Source of the DNA: JABCYV01 sp963696025
GTDB taxonomy: Bacteria; Acidobacteriota; Terriglobia; Terriglobales; Acidobacteriaceae
Assembly: GCA_963696025.1 (NCBI GenBank)
Contig: CAVOII010000014.1
Coordinates: 930,001-994,000 of the forward strand
DNA: 64,000 bases
Reading direction: 5' to 3'
Below, piece after piece: positions 24,758 through 30,449 of this stretch. The notes beneath the pieces are model-generated. The model searched no databases and had not been told where the DNA came from. It saw nothing but the letters and a program-made list of their open reading frames with translations. Position 1 is the stretch's first letter; every line of letters starts with the position of its first letter. Made by a program: the position numbers and the translations under genes.

Positions 24758-25858
24758 ATGGGTTTTGCTGACTTTCACGGTAACTCCGATGTCGTCCATC
24801 GCTTGCGCGAGATGGTGGCGCGCAAGCGCTTTCCCCAGGCAGTAATTTTGGCTGGTCCCGCCGGCTCGGGGAAATACACTCTCGCGCTGATGCTGGCAAA
24901 AGCGATGAATTGTCTTTCGCCTATCAGCACGGATGGCCTGCCTGATTTCTGCGGAGAATGCTCGAATTGTGTCCGCATAGCGCAGGCGGAGGATCTGCGA
25001 TCCCGTTTCGATGAGGCGGTCGAAGCCCGCGAGAACTTGCGCGACGCCGACAAGAAAGAAACGCGGCTCTTTGTCCAGACGCATCCTGATGTGCTGGTCA
25101 TTCCGCCCGACCCTCCGCAGATGATGATCAAAGTAGACCAGGTGCGGCGCGTGATCGAGACGATTTACTACCGGCCGGGCGACGCGAAGGAGCGCATCTA
25201 CATCTTCACTGATTCTGCTTTCATGAAAGAAGCTGCCAACTCTCTGCTCAAGGTGCTTGAAGAGCCGCCTGAGTTTGCGACCATTTTCCTGCTCACCGAA
25301 AACCCCGGCGAGTTGCTGCCCACAATTCGTTCACGCGCCATGACTGTTTCGCTGGCCGCCTTGCCACCAGAGGAAATCGAAAAATATCTGGCGAAGCATC
25401 GTCCGAACTGGAACCCTAAACAACGGGCCCTGGCAGCTCGTCTTTCCGAAGGCGCGGTGGGACGTTCCTGCAACTTCGATCTCGAAGGATATACCGCCGC
25501 CCGCTCCCGCGCCTTGACCATCCTGAACTCGGCTCTTCGCAGCGCCGATCACAGCGAATTGTTCAAAGTGACTGAAACCTTTCGCGCCGGCGCCGAAGGG
25601 CGCGAAAAAACCGAGGGTCTGCTGCGCGTGCTGTACTCACTTCTACAAGACCTGATGTTTCTCGGTTCCGGCATGCCGGAATTAGTCCGCAACACTGACA
25701 TCCTGGGGGAGTTGAAAAAGCTGGCTGAATTCTCTGACTTTGCCTGGATCGCGTTGGCTGCCGACCGCCTGAACGAAGTCGAGCGCGGCATGCGCCGCAA
25801 TTTGTTGCGATCACTCTCGCTGGACGCCTTTGCCACAGCGCTGGAAAAGAGCAGTTAG
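24758..25858 (+). CDS. holB: DNA polymerase III delta-prime subunit
   Basis: The delta-prime subunit is the stator of the clamp loader that places the beta clamp on DNA. The 366-aa protein has an AAA+ fold: VILAGPAGSGKYTLALMLA as a P-loop (with Tyr after the Lys, as in non-hydrolysing stators), a zinc site CGECSNC, and KVDQVRRVIETIYYRP. It then shows EAANSLLKVLEEPPEFATIFLLTE and IRSRAMTV, with the SRC-like motif as S-R-A. The C-terminal helical domain is variable. It follows tmk and is just upstream of the inserted IS1595 element, which left it intact. Confidence 0.92.
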   Translation: MGFADFHGNSDVVHRLREMVARKRFPQAVILAGPAGSGKYTLALMLAKAMNCLSPISTDGLPDFCGECSNCVRIAQAEDLRSRFDEAVEARENLRDADKKETRLFVQTHPDVLVIPPDPPQMMIKVDQVRRVIETIYYRPGDAKERIYIFTDSAFMKEAANSLLKVLEEPPEFATIFLLTENPGELLPTIRSRAMTVSLAALPPEEIEKYLAKHRPNWNPKQRALAARLSEGAVGRSCNFDLEGYTAARSRALTILNSALRSADHSELFKVTETFRAGAEGREKTEGLLRVLYSLLQDLMFLGSGMPELVRNTDILGELKKLAEFSDFAWIALAADRLNEVERGMRRNLLRSLSLDAFATALEKSS

Positions 25859-25888
25859 CATTTAGCCATTGGCATTTAGCCCATGACG

Positions 25889-25896
25889 AAATTGTT
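25889..25896. repeat. Left 8-bp target-site duplication of the IS1595-family element
   Basis: AAATTGTT lies directly outside the left terminal repeat; the same 8 bp lie directly outside the right end at 29322-29329. Eight base pairs is the usual duplication length for IS1595. Confidence 0.9.
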
Positions 25897-25920
25897 CACG
25901 ATTATTCACTTGACACAAAT
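25897..25920 (+). repeat. Left terminal inverted repeat, 24 bp
   Basis: It begins CACGATTATT and ends GACACAAAT. It is perfectly complementary to 29298-29321. It contains TTGACA at 25910-25915, which serves as the -35 box of the transposase promoter. Confidence 0.93.
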
Positions 25921-25938
25921 AACTTATAGTGGCATTAT
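25910..25938 (+). promoter_or_regulatory. Transposase promoter formed by the left end
   Basis: TTGACA (25910-25915, inside the terminal repeat), a 17-nt spacer, then CATTAT (25933-25938). The ATG at 25945 is 7 nt after the -10 box, so transcription should begin at about the start codon and give a leaderless mRNA. Confidence 0.5.
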
Positions 25939-25944
25939 TGTGGC

Positions 25945-26871
25945 ATGAATATCCGCGAAGCTCACGAAAATTTTGCTACCGATGAGCAGTGCTTACAGTA
26001 CATCCAGCAGATGCGCTGGCCGGATGGCATCGTGCGCTGCCCTGCTTGCGGAGGAAAGGACATCAAGCGAGTCGAGCGTAAGGCCGATTCAAAGAACCGC
26101 CGCAAGTGGTTTTATCTCTGCCTCGAAAAGACCTGCCACAATCAATTTACGCCCACGTCTGGCACGATCTTCCATGACACACACCTTCCGCTGATAGTTT
26201 GGTTCCAAGCAATCACTCTCATGCTGAATGCGAAAAAGGGAATCAGCGCGAAGCAACTACAGCGCGACCTAGGGATCGGCGGATACAAGACAGCGTGGTA
26301 TTTGAATCACCGCATCCGTGAAGCCATGGCGGAAGGTTCGATACCACAGCTTGGCGGAATCGTGGAAATCGATGAGACGTACATCGGCGGAAAACAGAAG
26401 GGCAAGGGAGTTTACTACGGCAAGAAACAGAAAGAACCTGTGGTCGGCTTGCGCCAGCGCAAAGGTCCGCTCCGTTTCATCCACACGAAAGACGCGAAGG
26501 CCGCGACCCTCCGCGCGATCATCGCAGAACATATTGGACCCGATGTTGAGCTTTACATGACTGACGATTCCAGCGCCGCTCATTCTGCCATCAGTGCAAC
26601 CGGGAAGCACCGGGTCATCAAGCACAGCATAGGGTCATACGTGGATGGGATGATTCACACGAATACCGTGGAATCGGCTTTTTCGCTGCTCAAGCGAGGG
26701 ATCGTGGGGAACTTCCACAAGGTTTCGATAAAGCACTTGCAGCGTTACCTGAACGAGTTTTCGTACAGGTTCAACCGCCGCGCTGATGACGGTGCTTTCA
26801 TGGAGACGGTGCGACGTCTAGCAGGATTCGCACCACTGACATTCGACAAGCTTATTGCTGAGAAGGCTTAG
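25945..26871 (+). CDS. IS1595-family transposase
   Basis: The 308-aa DDE-type transposase belongs to the ISXO2-like group. An N-terminal zinc ribbon (CPACGGKDI with later C-x-x-x-x-C, residues about 32-65) binds the ends. A helix-turn-helix region (ISAKQLQRDLGIGGYKTAWYL) follows, then the catalytic core with VEIDETYIGG (first Asp/Glu), YMTDDSSAAH (second Asp) and HTNTVESAFSLLKRGI. The third acidic residue is the Glu of N-T-V-E-S. It ends EFSYRFNRRADDGAF and is full length. The last 20 bp overlap the convergent 38-aa gene. Confidence 0.95.
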   Translation: MNIREAHENFATDEQCLQYIQQMRWPDGIVRCPACGGKDIKRVERKADSKNRRKWFYLCLEKTCHNQFTPTSGTIFHDTHLPLIVWFQAITLMLNAKKGISAKQLQRDLGIGGYKTAWYLNHRIREAMAEGSIPQLGGIVEIDETYIGGKQKGKGVYYGKKQKEPVVGLRQRKGPLRFIHTKDAKAATLRAIIAEHIGPDVELYMTDDSSAAHSAISATGKHRVIKHSIGSYVDGMIHTNTVESAFSLLKRGIVGNFHKVSIKHLQRYLNEFSYRFNRRADDGAFMETVRRLAGFAPLTFDKLIAEKA

Positions 26872-26968
26872 TCTTTTTTCGCTTCGCTTTTATCTTTGCG
26901 GTTTTCTTTGGAGGCTTCGCCAGCATTCGGCGAAGAACTTCGTCGAACTGGCCCTTGTCGGTTTTCAT
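26852..26968 (-). CDS. Lysine-rich 38-aa peptide, IS passenger
   Basis: The peptide reads MKTDKGQFDEVLRRMLAKPP, then a Lys-rich tail (KKTAKIKAKRKKTK) and PSQQ. Small proteins with the pattern F-D-x-V-L-x-x-M-L-x-x-P-P and a basic tail recur beside transposases as I remember them, but I cannot name the family. Its ATG overlaps the stop of the zinc-ribbon gene upstream (ATGA), so translation is probably coupled. It overlaps the 3' end of the transposase gene on the opposite strand by 20 bp. A role in nucleic-acid binding is only suggested by its charge. Confidence 0.65.
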   Translation of the reverse strand: MKTDKGQFDEVLRRMLAKPPKKTAKIKAKRKKTKPSQQ

Positions 26969-27126
26969 GCTGTCTTCGCCTCAGACGGCTTTGCTGAATC
27001 TTTGAACACGTTGAGTGCCCCGCACTTGCTGCAAGGAATCTCCCCGGTGTACGTTCCCATCATCACACAGAGCCACGCTTTGCAGATCAGGCAGACGGAA
27101 TTTACAAGATGTTTGTAGCGTTTCAT
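26965..27126 (-). CDS. Com-like zinc-ribbon peptide, 53 aa, IS passenger
   Basis: This small protein has two Cys pairs, C12-x-x-C15 and C32-x-x-C35, in VCLICKAWLC and IPCSKCGALNVF. The spacing and the C-x-x-C-G-x-x-N ending recall the Mu phage Com regulator and similar zinc ribbons that bind RNA. The ATG at 27126 is preferred over an upstream one 36 nt away because MKRYKHL is a cleaner N-terminus. It overlaps the 38-aa gene by 4 bp (ATGA). It may regulate translation in the element, but this is inference. Confidence 0.6.
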   Translation of the reverse strand: MKRYKHLVNSVCLICKAWLCVMMGTYTGEIPCSKCGALNVFKDSAKPSEAKTA

Positions 27127-27191
27127 GCTCCCTATTGTGCCGAGAGACATAAAACTCTCCAACTAGTTTATCTGTATTTTCTTGACGGCCC

Positions 27192-27204
27192 CCAGATTAT
27201 CTGG
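27192..27204. promoter_or_regulatory. Palindrome CCAGAT-T-ATCTGG upstream of the 173-aa gene
   Basis: A perfect 6-1-6 palindrome, 33 bp before ATG 27238. It lies between two distant arms GACATAAA (27146-27153) and TTTATGTC (27209-27216), which are complementary. These could form an operator or a hairpin in the divergent control region. Confidence 0.4.
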
Positions 27205-27237
27205 AATCTTTATGTCATAACCTCAGAGAGCCATTAA

Positions 27238-27759
27238 ATGGAAACCACACGAATCAAGGTAAAGATTGGCGATAACGAGTTCGAGGCTGAAGGACCAACG
27301 GCAACGGTGCAGGCCCAATTCAAGGCATTTCAGGAGATCGTCAGTACAATGCCGCGCGTAGTTGCGCCAAGTCACCCGAAGCGTGAGCAACAAACCATTA
27401 GGCAGCAAGACGATACAAACACTATTCCGCACATTCCAATTGAAAAGATTTTGCACGTCTCAGGCCGTGTCGTTTCACTTACTGCCTTGCCAAAGTCAGC
27501 CACTGAGGCCGCGCTCCTCATTCTGTTGGGGCACAAAGACCTGCGAAACAACGTATCTGTGACGGGCCAAGAGATCGGAGATGGGCTGGATCAGTCGGGG
27601 CGCCCCGTTCCGCGAGTGGATCGCGTAATGGACAGCGCCTTGGAGCAGGCACTTGTCCTCAAGACCGGGATTAAACGTGGCACTCGCTATCGGCTAACGA
27701 ATCAAGGACTGTCGAAGGCGTTGAATCTCGCAAAGGATTTGATTGATAGTTTGCCTTGA
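27238..27759 (+). CDS. Hypothetical 173-aa IS passenger protein
   Basis: I do not recognise the family. Residues 1-40 (TTRIKVKIGDNEFEAEGPTA, then VQAQFKAF) form a strand-rich segment followed by a helix. A polar linker (residues 40-75) leads to a helical domain from residue 80 (VVSLTALPKSATEAALLILL, then GHKDLRNNVSVTGQEIGDGL). That segment looks like a winged-helix DNA-binding domain ending in RGTRYRLTNQGLSKALNLAK. A regulator or accessory protein is plausible. It has the same orientation as the transposase and the tRNA-like gene that follows 148 nt downstream. Confidence 0.7.
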   Translation: METTRIKVKIGDNEFEAEGPTATVQAQFKAFQEIVSTMPRVVAPSHPKREQQTIRQQDDTNTIPHIPIEKILHVSGRVVSLTALPKSATEAALLILLGHKDLRNNVSVTGQEIGDGLDQSGRPVPRVDRVMDSALEQALVLKTGIKRGTRYRLTNQGLSKALNLAKDLIDSLP

Positions 27760-27848
27760 GTAACGATTGAGAGACTTTTATGCGCCGAAGAGTATTAGCC
27801 TGATTCCATCCCAGGTTCACCGTGGAGTTGGGCGATAACACAAAGGCC

Positions 27849-27882
27849 CGATTCGCTGATCTCTTGGCCGGGACGCGAATCG
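27849..27882. repeat. 8-bp inverted repeat before the tRNA-like gene
   Basis: CGATTCGC (27849-27856) and GCGAATCG (27875-27882) are perfectly complementary across 18 nt. The rest of the 335-bp stretch 27760-28094 holds the tRNA-like gene and the promoter of the toxin gene; no protein gene was supported. Confidence 0.45.
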
Positions 27883-27907
27883 AGCCGTGGTGAGCCTTCT
27901 TTTTTGA

Positions 27908-27993
27908 GGCGGGTAACTGGCAGGTGCCAGAACCGAGATTTATACCTCGGAATCGTCCCACAGGTCGATGGGGTTCAATTCCCCTGCCCGCCG
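27908..27993 (+). tRNA. Allo-tRNA-like gene: 8/4 acceptor/T-stem, long variable arm, G73
   Basis: The sequence folds as a cloverleaf with an unusual branch. GGCGGGTA (27908-27915) pairs along 8 bp with TGCCCGCC (27985-27992), one pair being T-G. The T-stem is only 4 bp, GGGG (27970-27973) with CCCC (27981-27984), around the classic loop TTCAATT. The D-arm is CTGGCA-GG-TGCCAG. The anticodon stem CCGAG/CTCGG closes an 8-nt loop ATTTATAC. The variable arm (27952-27969) pairs ATCG with CGAT, then a T-T mismatch, then CC/GG around CACA. Discriminator G73 follows; no CCA is encoded. An 8/4 branch, a long variable arm and G73 match serine-type allo-tRNAs reported from Acidobacteria. Confidence 0.72.
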
Positions 27994-28062
27994 TTTCCCT
28001 ATGATGCAGTGGGACTTACGCTTATGTCAATAGTAACAGACACTTTAGTTACAGCAAGCTGG

Positions 28063-28079
28063 CTTGACATTATATCAAG
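28063..28079. promoter_or_regulatory. Palindromic operator CTTGA-N7-TCAAG at the toxin promoter
   Basis: The palindrome overlaps TTGACA (28064-28069). An 18-nt spacer leads to TAATAT (28088-28093), one base before ATG 28095. It resembles an autoregulatory antitoxin site. If that -10 box is used, the transcript would start inside the first codons, so an alternative -10 (CATTAT, 28068-28073) may be the working one. Confidence 0.45.
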
Positions 28080-28094
28080 TGAGCATCTAATATC

Positions 28095-28451
28095 ATGAAG
28101 AAAGAAAAAGATATCGTCCCCGCTAATCAGGGGACTGTACCGTCGTCGCTTACTGAGGCACAGCTCAAGAAGCTAATCCTAGAGGCGATTGATGAAAACG
28201 CAGATCCAGAGAACCCGGAGACGTTTCATGCTCTCTACGGCCACCCGGAACGCGATCTGCAAACGAATGACGTTATCCATGGCCTCGAACGAGAGTGGAA
28301 GTTTGAGCGTCCTCCCCTGTTTAATGAGAAACGTTGGCAATGGAAATATTACCTTGACACCGAAAGTGTCGATGGGCATCCAATTACCATAGTTATCGCG
28401 GTGGACACACTTCGAAAAGAGTTTGAGGTTATTACGCGATGGCGACAATAG
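28095..28451 (+). CDS. Putative toxin of DUF4258/RelE-like type, IS passenger
   Basis: The 118-aa protein has a charged N-terminus, a helical middle (EAQLKKLILEAIDENADPEN) and a C-terminal strand set. Those strands are DVIHGLEREWKFERP, WQWKYYLDTESVDGHPITIV and IAVDTLRKEFEVITRWRQ. This ending pattern (strand with H-x-I-T-x-V, then F-x-V-I-T-x-W) resembles DUF4258/RelE-fold toxins. It overlaps the next gene by 13 bp, the usual toxin-antitoxin arrangement with toxin first. Activity is not demonstrated; identification rests mostly on the partner. Confidence 0.6.
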   Translation: MKKEKDIVPANQGTVPSSLTEAQLKKLILEAIDENADPENPETFHALYGHPERDLQTNDVIHGLEREWKFERPPLFNEKRWQWKYYLDTESVDGHPITIVIAVDTLRKEFEVITRWRQ

Positions 28452-28963
28452 AACATGATTGCCGAGATTCCAGGGAAGAATTTCAGGCGACGCTCGAAAG
28501 CCCGTACCATTTTGTCGATTCCGGGCTAGAGAACTTGTATCTAGTCGGCATCCGATATTTTCGGTGCGAGTGTGGTCAAGAACTGGCTGACATTCCAGCC
28601 ATCAAACAACTATTGAATCTGATTGCACGCGATGTCGTCGAGCAGCCTTTTGCATTGTCAGGCGACGAGATAAGGTTCTTACGAAAGCGACTCGGTAAAA
28701 AGCAGGCTGATTTCGCCAAGCAACTTGGCTTCGAAGTTGAAACTTTATCGCGGATCGAGAACGGCCATTTACCAGCGTCGGAGCGAACCGACAAGTTTAT
28801 CCGGCTCTATTATGCGCTGGCTTCTAAAGACCCAGTATTGTTAGGTCAAATGCAAGTCGATTTGGACGAGAGACTCGCCACTTGGCAGCGGATCATGCCA
28901 CCCAAGAAAATTGTTGCCACCGTCACCGATAATGAATGGACGGCTGATCTCGTCGCCGCTTAA
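28439..28963 (+). CDS. MqsA-like zinc-finger/HTH antitoxin, IS passenger
   Basis: The 174-aa protein has an N-terminal region with YHFVDSGLENLYLVGIRYF and C-E-C-G (a partial zinc or structural motif). It is followed by an XRE-type HTH: LSGDEIRFLRKRLGKKQADF, FAKQLGFEVETLSRIENGHL. This order matches antitoxins in which an N-terminal ligand-binding part holds the toxin and the HTH binds the promoter. The gene starts inside the end of the toxin gene (13-bp overlap), so translation is coupled. The palindrome at 28063-28079 is a likely binding site. It stabilises the mobile element if functional. Confidence 0.72.
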   Translation: MATIEHDCRDSREEFQATLESPYHFVDSGLENLYLVGIRYFRCECGQELADIPAIKQLLNLIARDVVEQPFALSGDEIRFLRKRLGKKQADFAKQLGFEVETLSRIENGHLPASERTDKFIRLYYALASKDPVLLGQMQVDLDERLATWQRIMPPKKIVATVTDNEWTADLVAA

Positions 28964-29115
28964 ATCCAGCCTAGAAGCACCCTGGGTGTCAATTTGGCAT
29001 ATTCCACCCGATTACCCCCTGTGACTTTGACATTAGCTCCCCTCCCTCTGTCCTGTTTTCCGAACAAAACTCAGCCCCTTTGTTCTGCCATCGCAATCCG
29101 CGCTACAAACACCCG

Positions 29116-29241
29116 ATGGGACCCTTGACTGTGATTGCCATCTTCCTGCTCGGTGCTTCAACCGGTTCCCTCATCACCACGATCCGATATCGGAACGCCT
29201 TAACCGACGCGAGAGCGGAGCTAGAGCAAATTCAGAAATGA
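29116..29241 (+). CDS. Small single-pass membrane peptide, 41 aa, IS passenger
   Basis: The peptide starts MGPLTVIAIFLLGASTGSLI, a clear hydrophobic segment, followed by a charged amphipathic tail (RYRNALTDARAELEQIQK). It has protein-like composition and a plausible membrane topology. No strong Shine-Dalgarno is seen. It lies between the antitoxin gene and the right end of the element. Its stop overlaps an ATG of a further 24-codon frame that runs into the end repeat and is not supported. Confidence 0.4.
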   Translation: MGPLTVIAIFLLGASTGSLITTIRYRNALTDARAELEQIQK

Positions 29242-29297
29242 AACTGAGTGCAAAGGCAAAGAAGCGGCCTAGCCCTGTCACGGTCCCCTCAGTATAC

Positions 29298-29321
29298 ATT
29301 TGTGTCAAGTGAATAATCGTG
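29298..29321 (-). repeat. Right terminal inverted repeat, 24 bp
   Basis: It is the perfect complement of 25897-25920. It ends in GAATAATCGTG, with the target duplication AAATTGTT directly outside at 29322-29329. Confidence 0.93.
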
Positions 29322-29329
29322 AAATTGTT
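29322..29329. repeat. Right 8-bp target-site duplication of the IS1595-family element
   Basis: AAATTGTT repeats the sequence at 25889-25896. The following 29330-29528 shows no gene. Confidence 0.9.
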
Positions 29330-29528
29330 GTCTTGATCTGAAGGGGCAACGCGCGGGAAAAAAGGACAAACGTCAACCGTCACTAACCGCTTCTCGCAGC
29401 AGAACGTGAGCATTGTCATACCTGCACTCCCTGTGCTACGGTAATGAGAATTTCACGCCTTCAGTACCCACAATCACAGCAGCGCCGTGTTGTGGCCCGC
29501 GAAAAAAGCGTGTCGAACGGGTGATGCC

Positions 29529-29978
29529 ATGAAAGATGCAATTGATTCCGTTCCAGCCGAGCGGCCCGTCGAATCGGACAGCTTCGCCAACCGCAAACTG
29601 ATCCGGCCCTCTTTGAATCACAGCGACCATCATCATCCCCAGCCGTCGATGCATGCCCAGCCGTCGATGATGGAGCGCCGCGACCGGCCCGAGCGGTCCG
29701 ACCGTAGCGAACGCAACGAGCGCAATGATCGCGGCGGTGCCGGGCGCAAGGGCGCGCCCCCGGAGCAGACCAACGCGGAAAATTTCTACTATCAAAAGCA
29801 GATGCAGTCCAAAACCGCGATGGTCATCGTGCTGCGCGACGGCGAGGAGATCCGCGGCACCATTGAGTGGTATGACAAGACCTGCCTGAAGGTCAACCGC
29901 AACAGCCAGCCCAACCTGATGATCTACAAGCCTTCCATCAAGTACATGTACAAAGAAGGGGAAAACAGCAGAAAGTAA
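29529..29978 (+). CDS. hfq: Hfq-like RNA chaperone with long N-terminal extension
   Basis: Hfq forms hexameric rings that bind sRNAs and mRNAs. The Sm core is at the C-terminus (about residues 85-149). It shows NFYYQKQMQSKTAMVIVLRD, GEEIRGTIEWYDKTCLKVNR and MIYKPSIKYMYKEGE, matching Sm1 and the K-[HY]-x-x-S/Y-type Sm2 loosely (YKPSIKYMY in place of the usual KHA). The first ~80 residues are low-complexity, with His, Pro, then Arg/Asp/Glu repeats (RRDRPERSDRSERNERNDRG). I place the start at ATG 29529. Classical Hfq is about 80-100 aa with a C-terminal tail, so the disordered part here is on the other end. Confidence 0.75.
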   Translation: MKDAIDSVPAERPVESDSFANRKLIRPSLNHSDHHHPQPSMHAQPSMMERRDRPERSDRSERNERNDRGGAGRKGAPPEQTNAENFYYQKQMQSKTAMVIVLRDGEEIRGTIEWYDKTCLKVNRNSQPNLMIYKPSIKYMYKEGENSRK

Positions 29979-30107
29979 GGCCGCTAGACTTTTCGCGACG
30001 GTCTCTCAAGTTTCCTTCTGCAATCCCTCCCGTTGACAATCTCCCATATCTCCCTTAGCATCAGCCACTTGGTGCACTTGCTGTGACTCCGCCGCTGGGA
30101 GCCCCAC

Positions 30108-30377
30108 GTGATCAAGCTCGACATCATCAACGAAGTCGTCAACAAAACCGGCATCACCAAGACCAAGGCTGAACTGGCCGTGGAAACCGTGTTCGAAAGC
30201 ATGAAGCGCTCGCTCGCCAAGGGCGATCGTATTGAGCTGCGGGGCTTTGGCGTCTTCAATGTCCGGCCGCGCAAGACTGGCATCGGGCGCAACCCCCGCA
30301 CCGGAGCGGAAGTCTCCATCCCGCCAGGTAAGGCGGTCCGCTTCAAGCCAGGCAAGGAGTTGCAGTCAATCGACTAA
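30108..30377 (+). CDS. HU/IHF-family DNA-bending protein
   Basis: This 89-aa nucleoid protein bends DNA as a dimer. It starts with GTG and shows KLDIINEVVNKTGITKTKAE, VETVFESMKRSLAKGDRIEL and RGFGVFNVRPRKTGIGRNPR. The last segment contains the R-N-P-x-T-G-x-x-x-x-I-P arm (RNPRTGAEVSIPPGKAVRF). The arm and body match IHF and HU about equally; a single gene of this kind usually forms homodimers. It lies between hfq and the site-2 protease gene, all in the same direction, but spacing (about 130 and 72 nt) does not prove an operon. Confidence 0.9.
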   Translation: MIKLDIINEVVNKTGITKTKAELAVETVFESMKRSLAKGDRIELRGFGVFNVRPRKTGIGRNPRTGAEVSIPPGKAVRFKPGKELQSID

Positions 30378-30449
30378 TGTGACGTGGGCACGATCGCTTG
30401 ACGTGGTCGATAGAGACCGACTGCTGGGGATGGCCCGCCGGAATTCCAG

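Larger units (their letters stand above)
25897..29321. mobile_element. IS1595-family element with passenger genes and a tRNA-like gene
   Basis: The element is 3,425 bp. Its two ends are perfect 24-bp inverted repeats starting CACGATTATTCACTTG, flanked by the 8-bp direct repeat AAATTGTT. The plus strand holds the transposase gene, a 173-aa protein, a tRNA-like gene, a toxin-antitoxin pair and a small membrane peptide; the minus strand holds two short peptides. Plain IS1595 elements are roughly 1 kb, so about 2.4 kb here is cargo. It sits between holB and hfq and breaks no host gene. Intact ends and duplication indicate a recent, single transposition event. Confidence 0.92.

Noticed and set aside
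25861..25884. Direct repeat GCATTTAGCC as a target duplication
   Set aside because: Both copies are on the same side of the element; they are part of a common intergenic low-complexity phrase. The real duplication is AAATTGTT.
27671..27961. A 96-codon minus-strand frame over the tRNA-like gene
   Set aside because: It overlaps both the 173-aa gene and the tRNA-like structure; no start signal and low-quality protein.
27908..27993. A canonical 7/5 tRNA
   Set aside because: The fifth T-stem pair would be T-T and the eighth acceptor pair is A-T; the 8/4 fold explains both.
29238..29312. A 24-codon frame running into the right terminal repeat
   Set aside because: Too short, its end is made by the repeat itself, and no ribosome site is visible.
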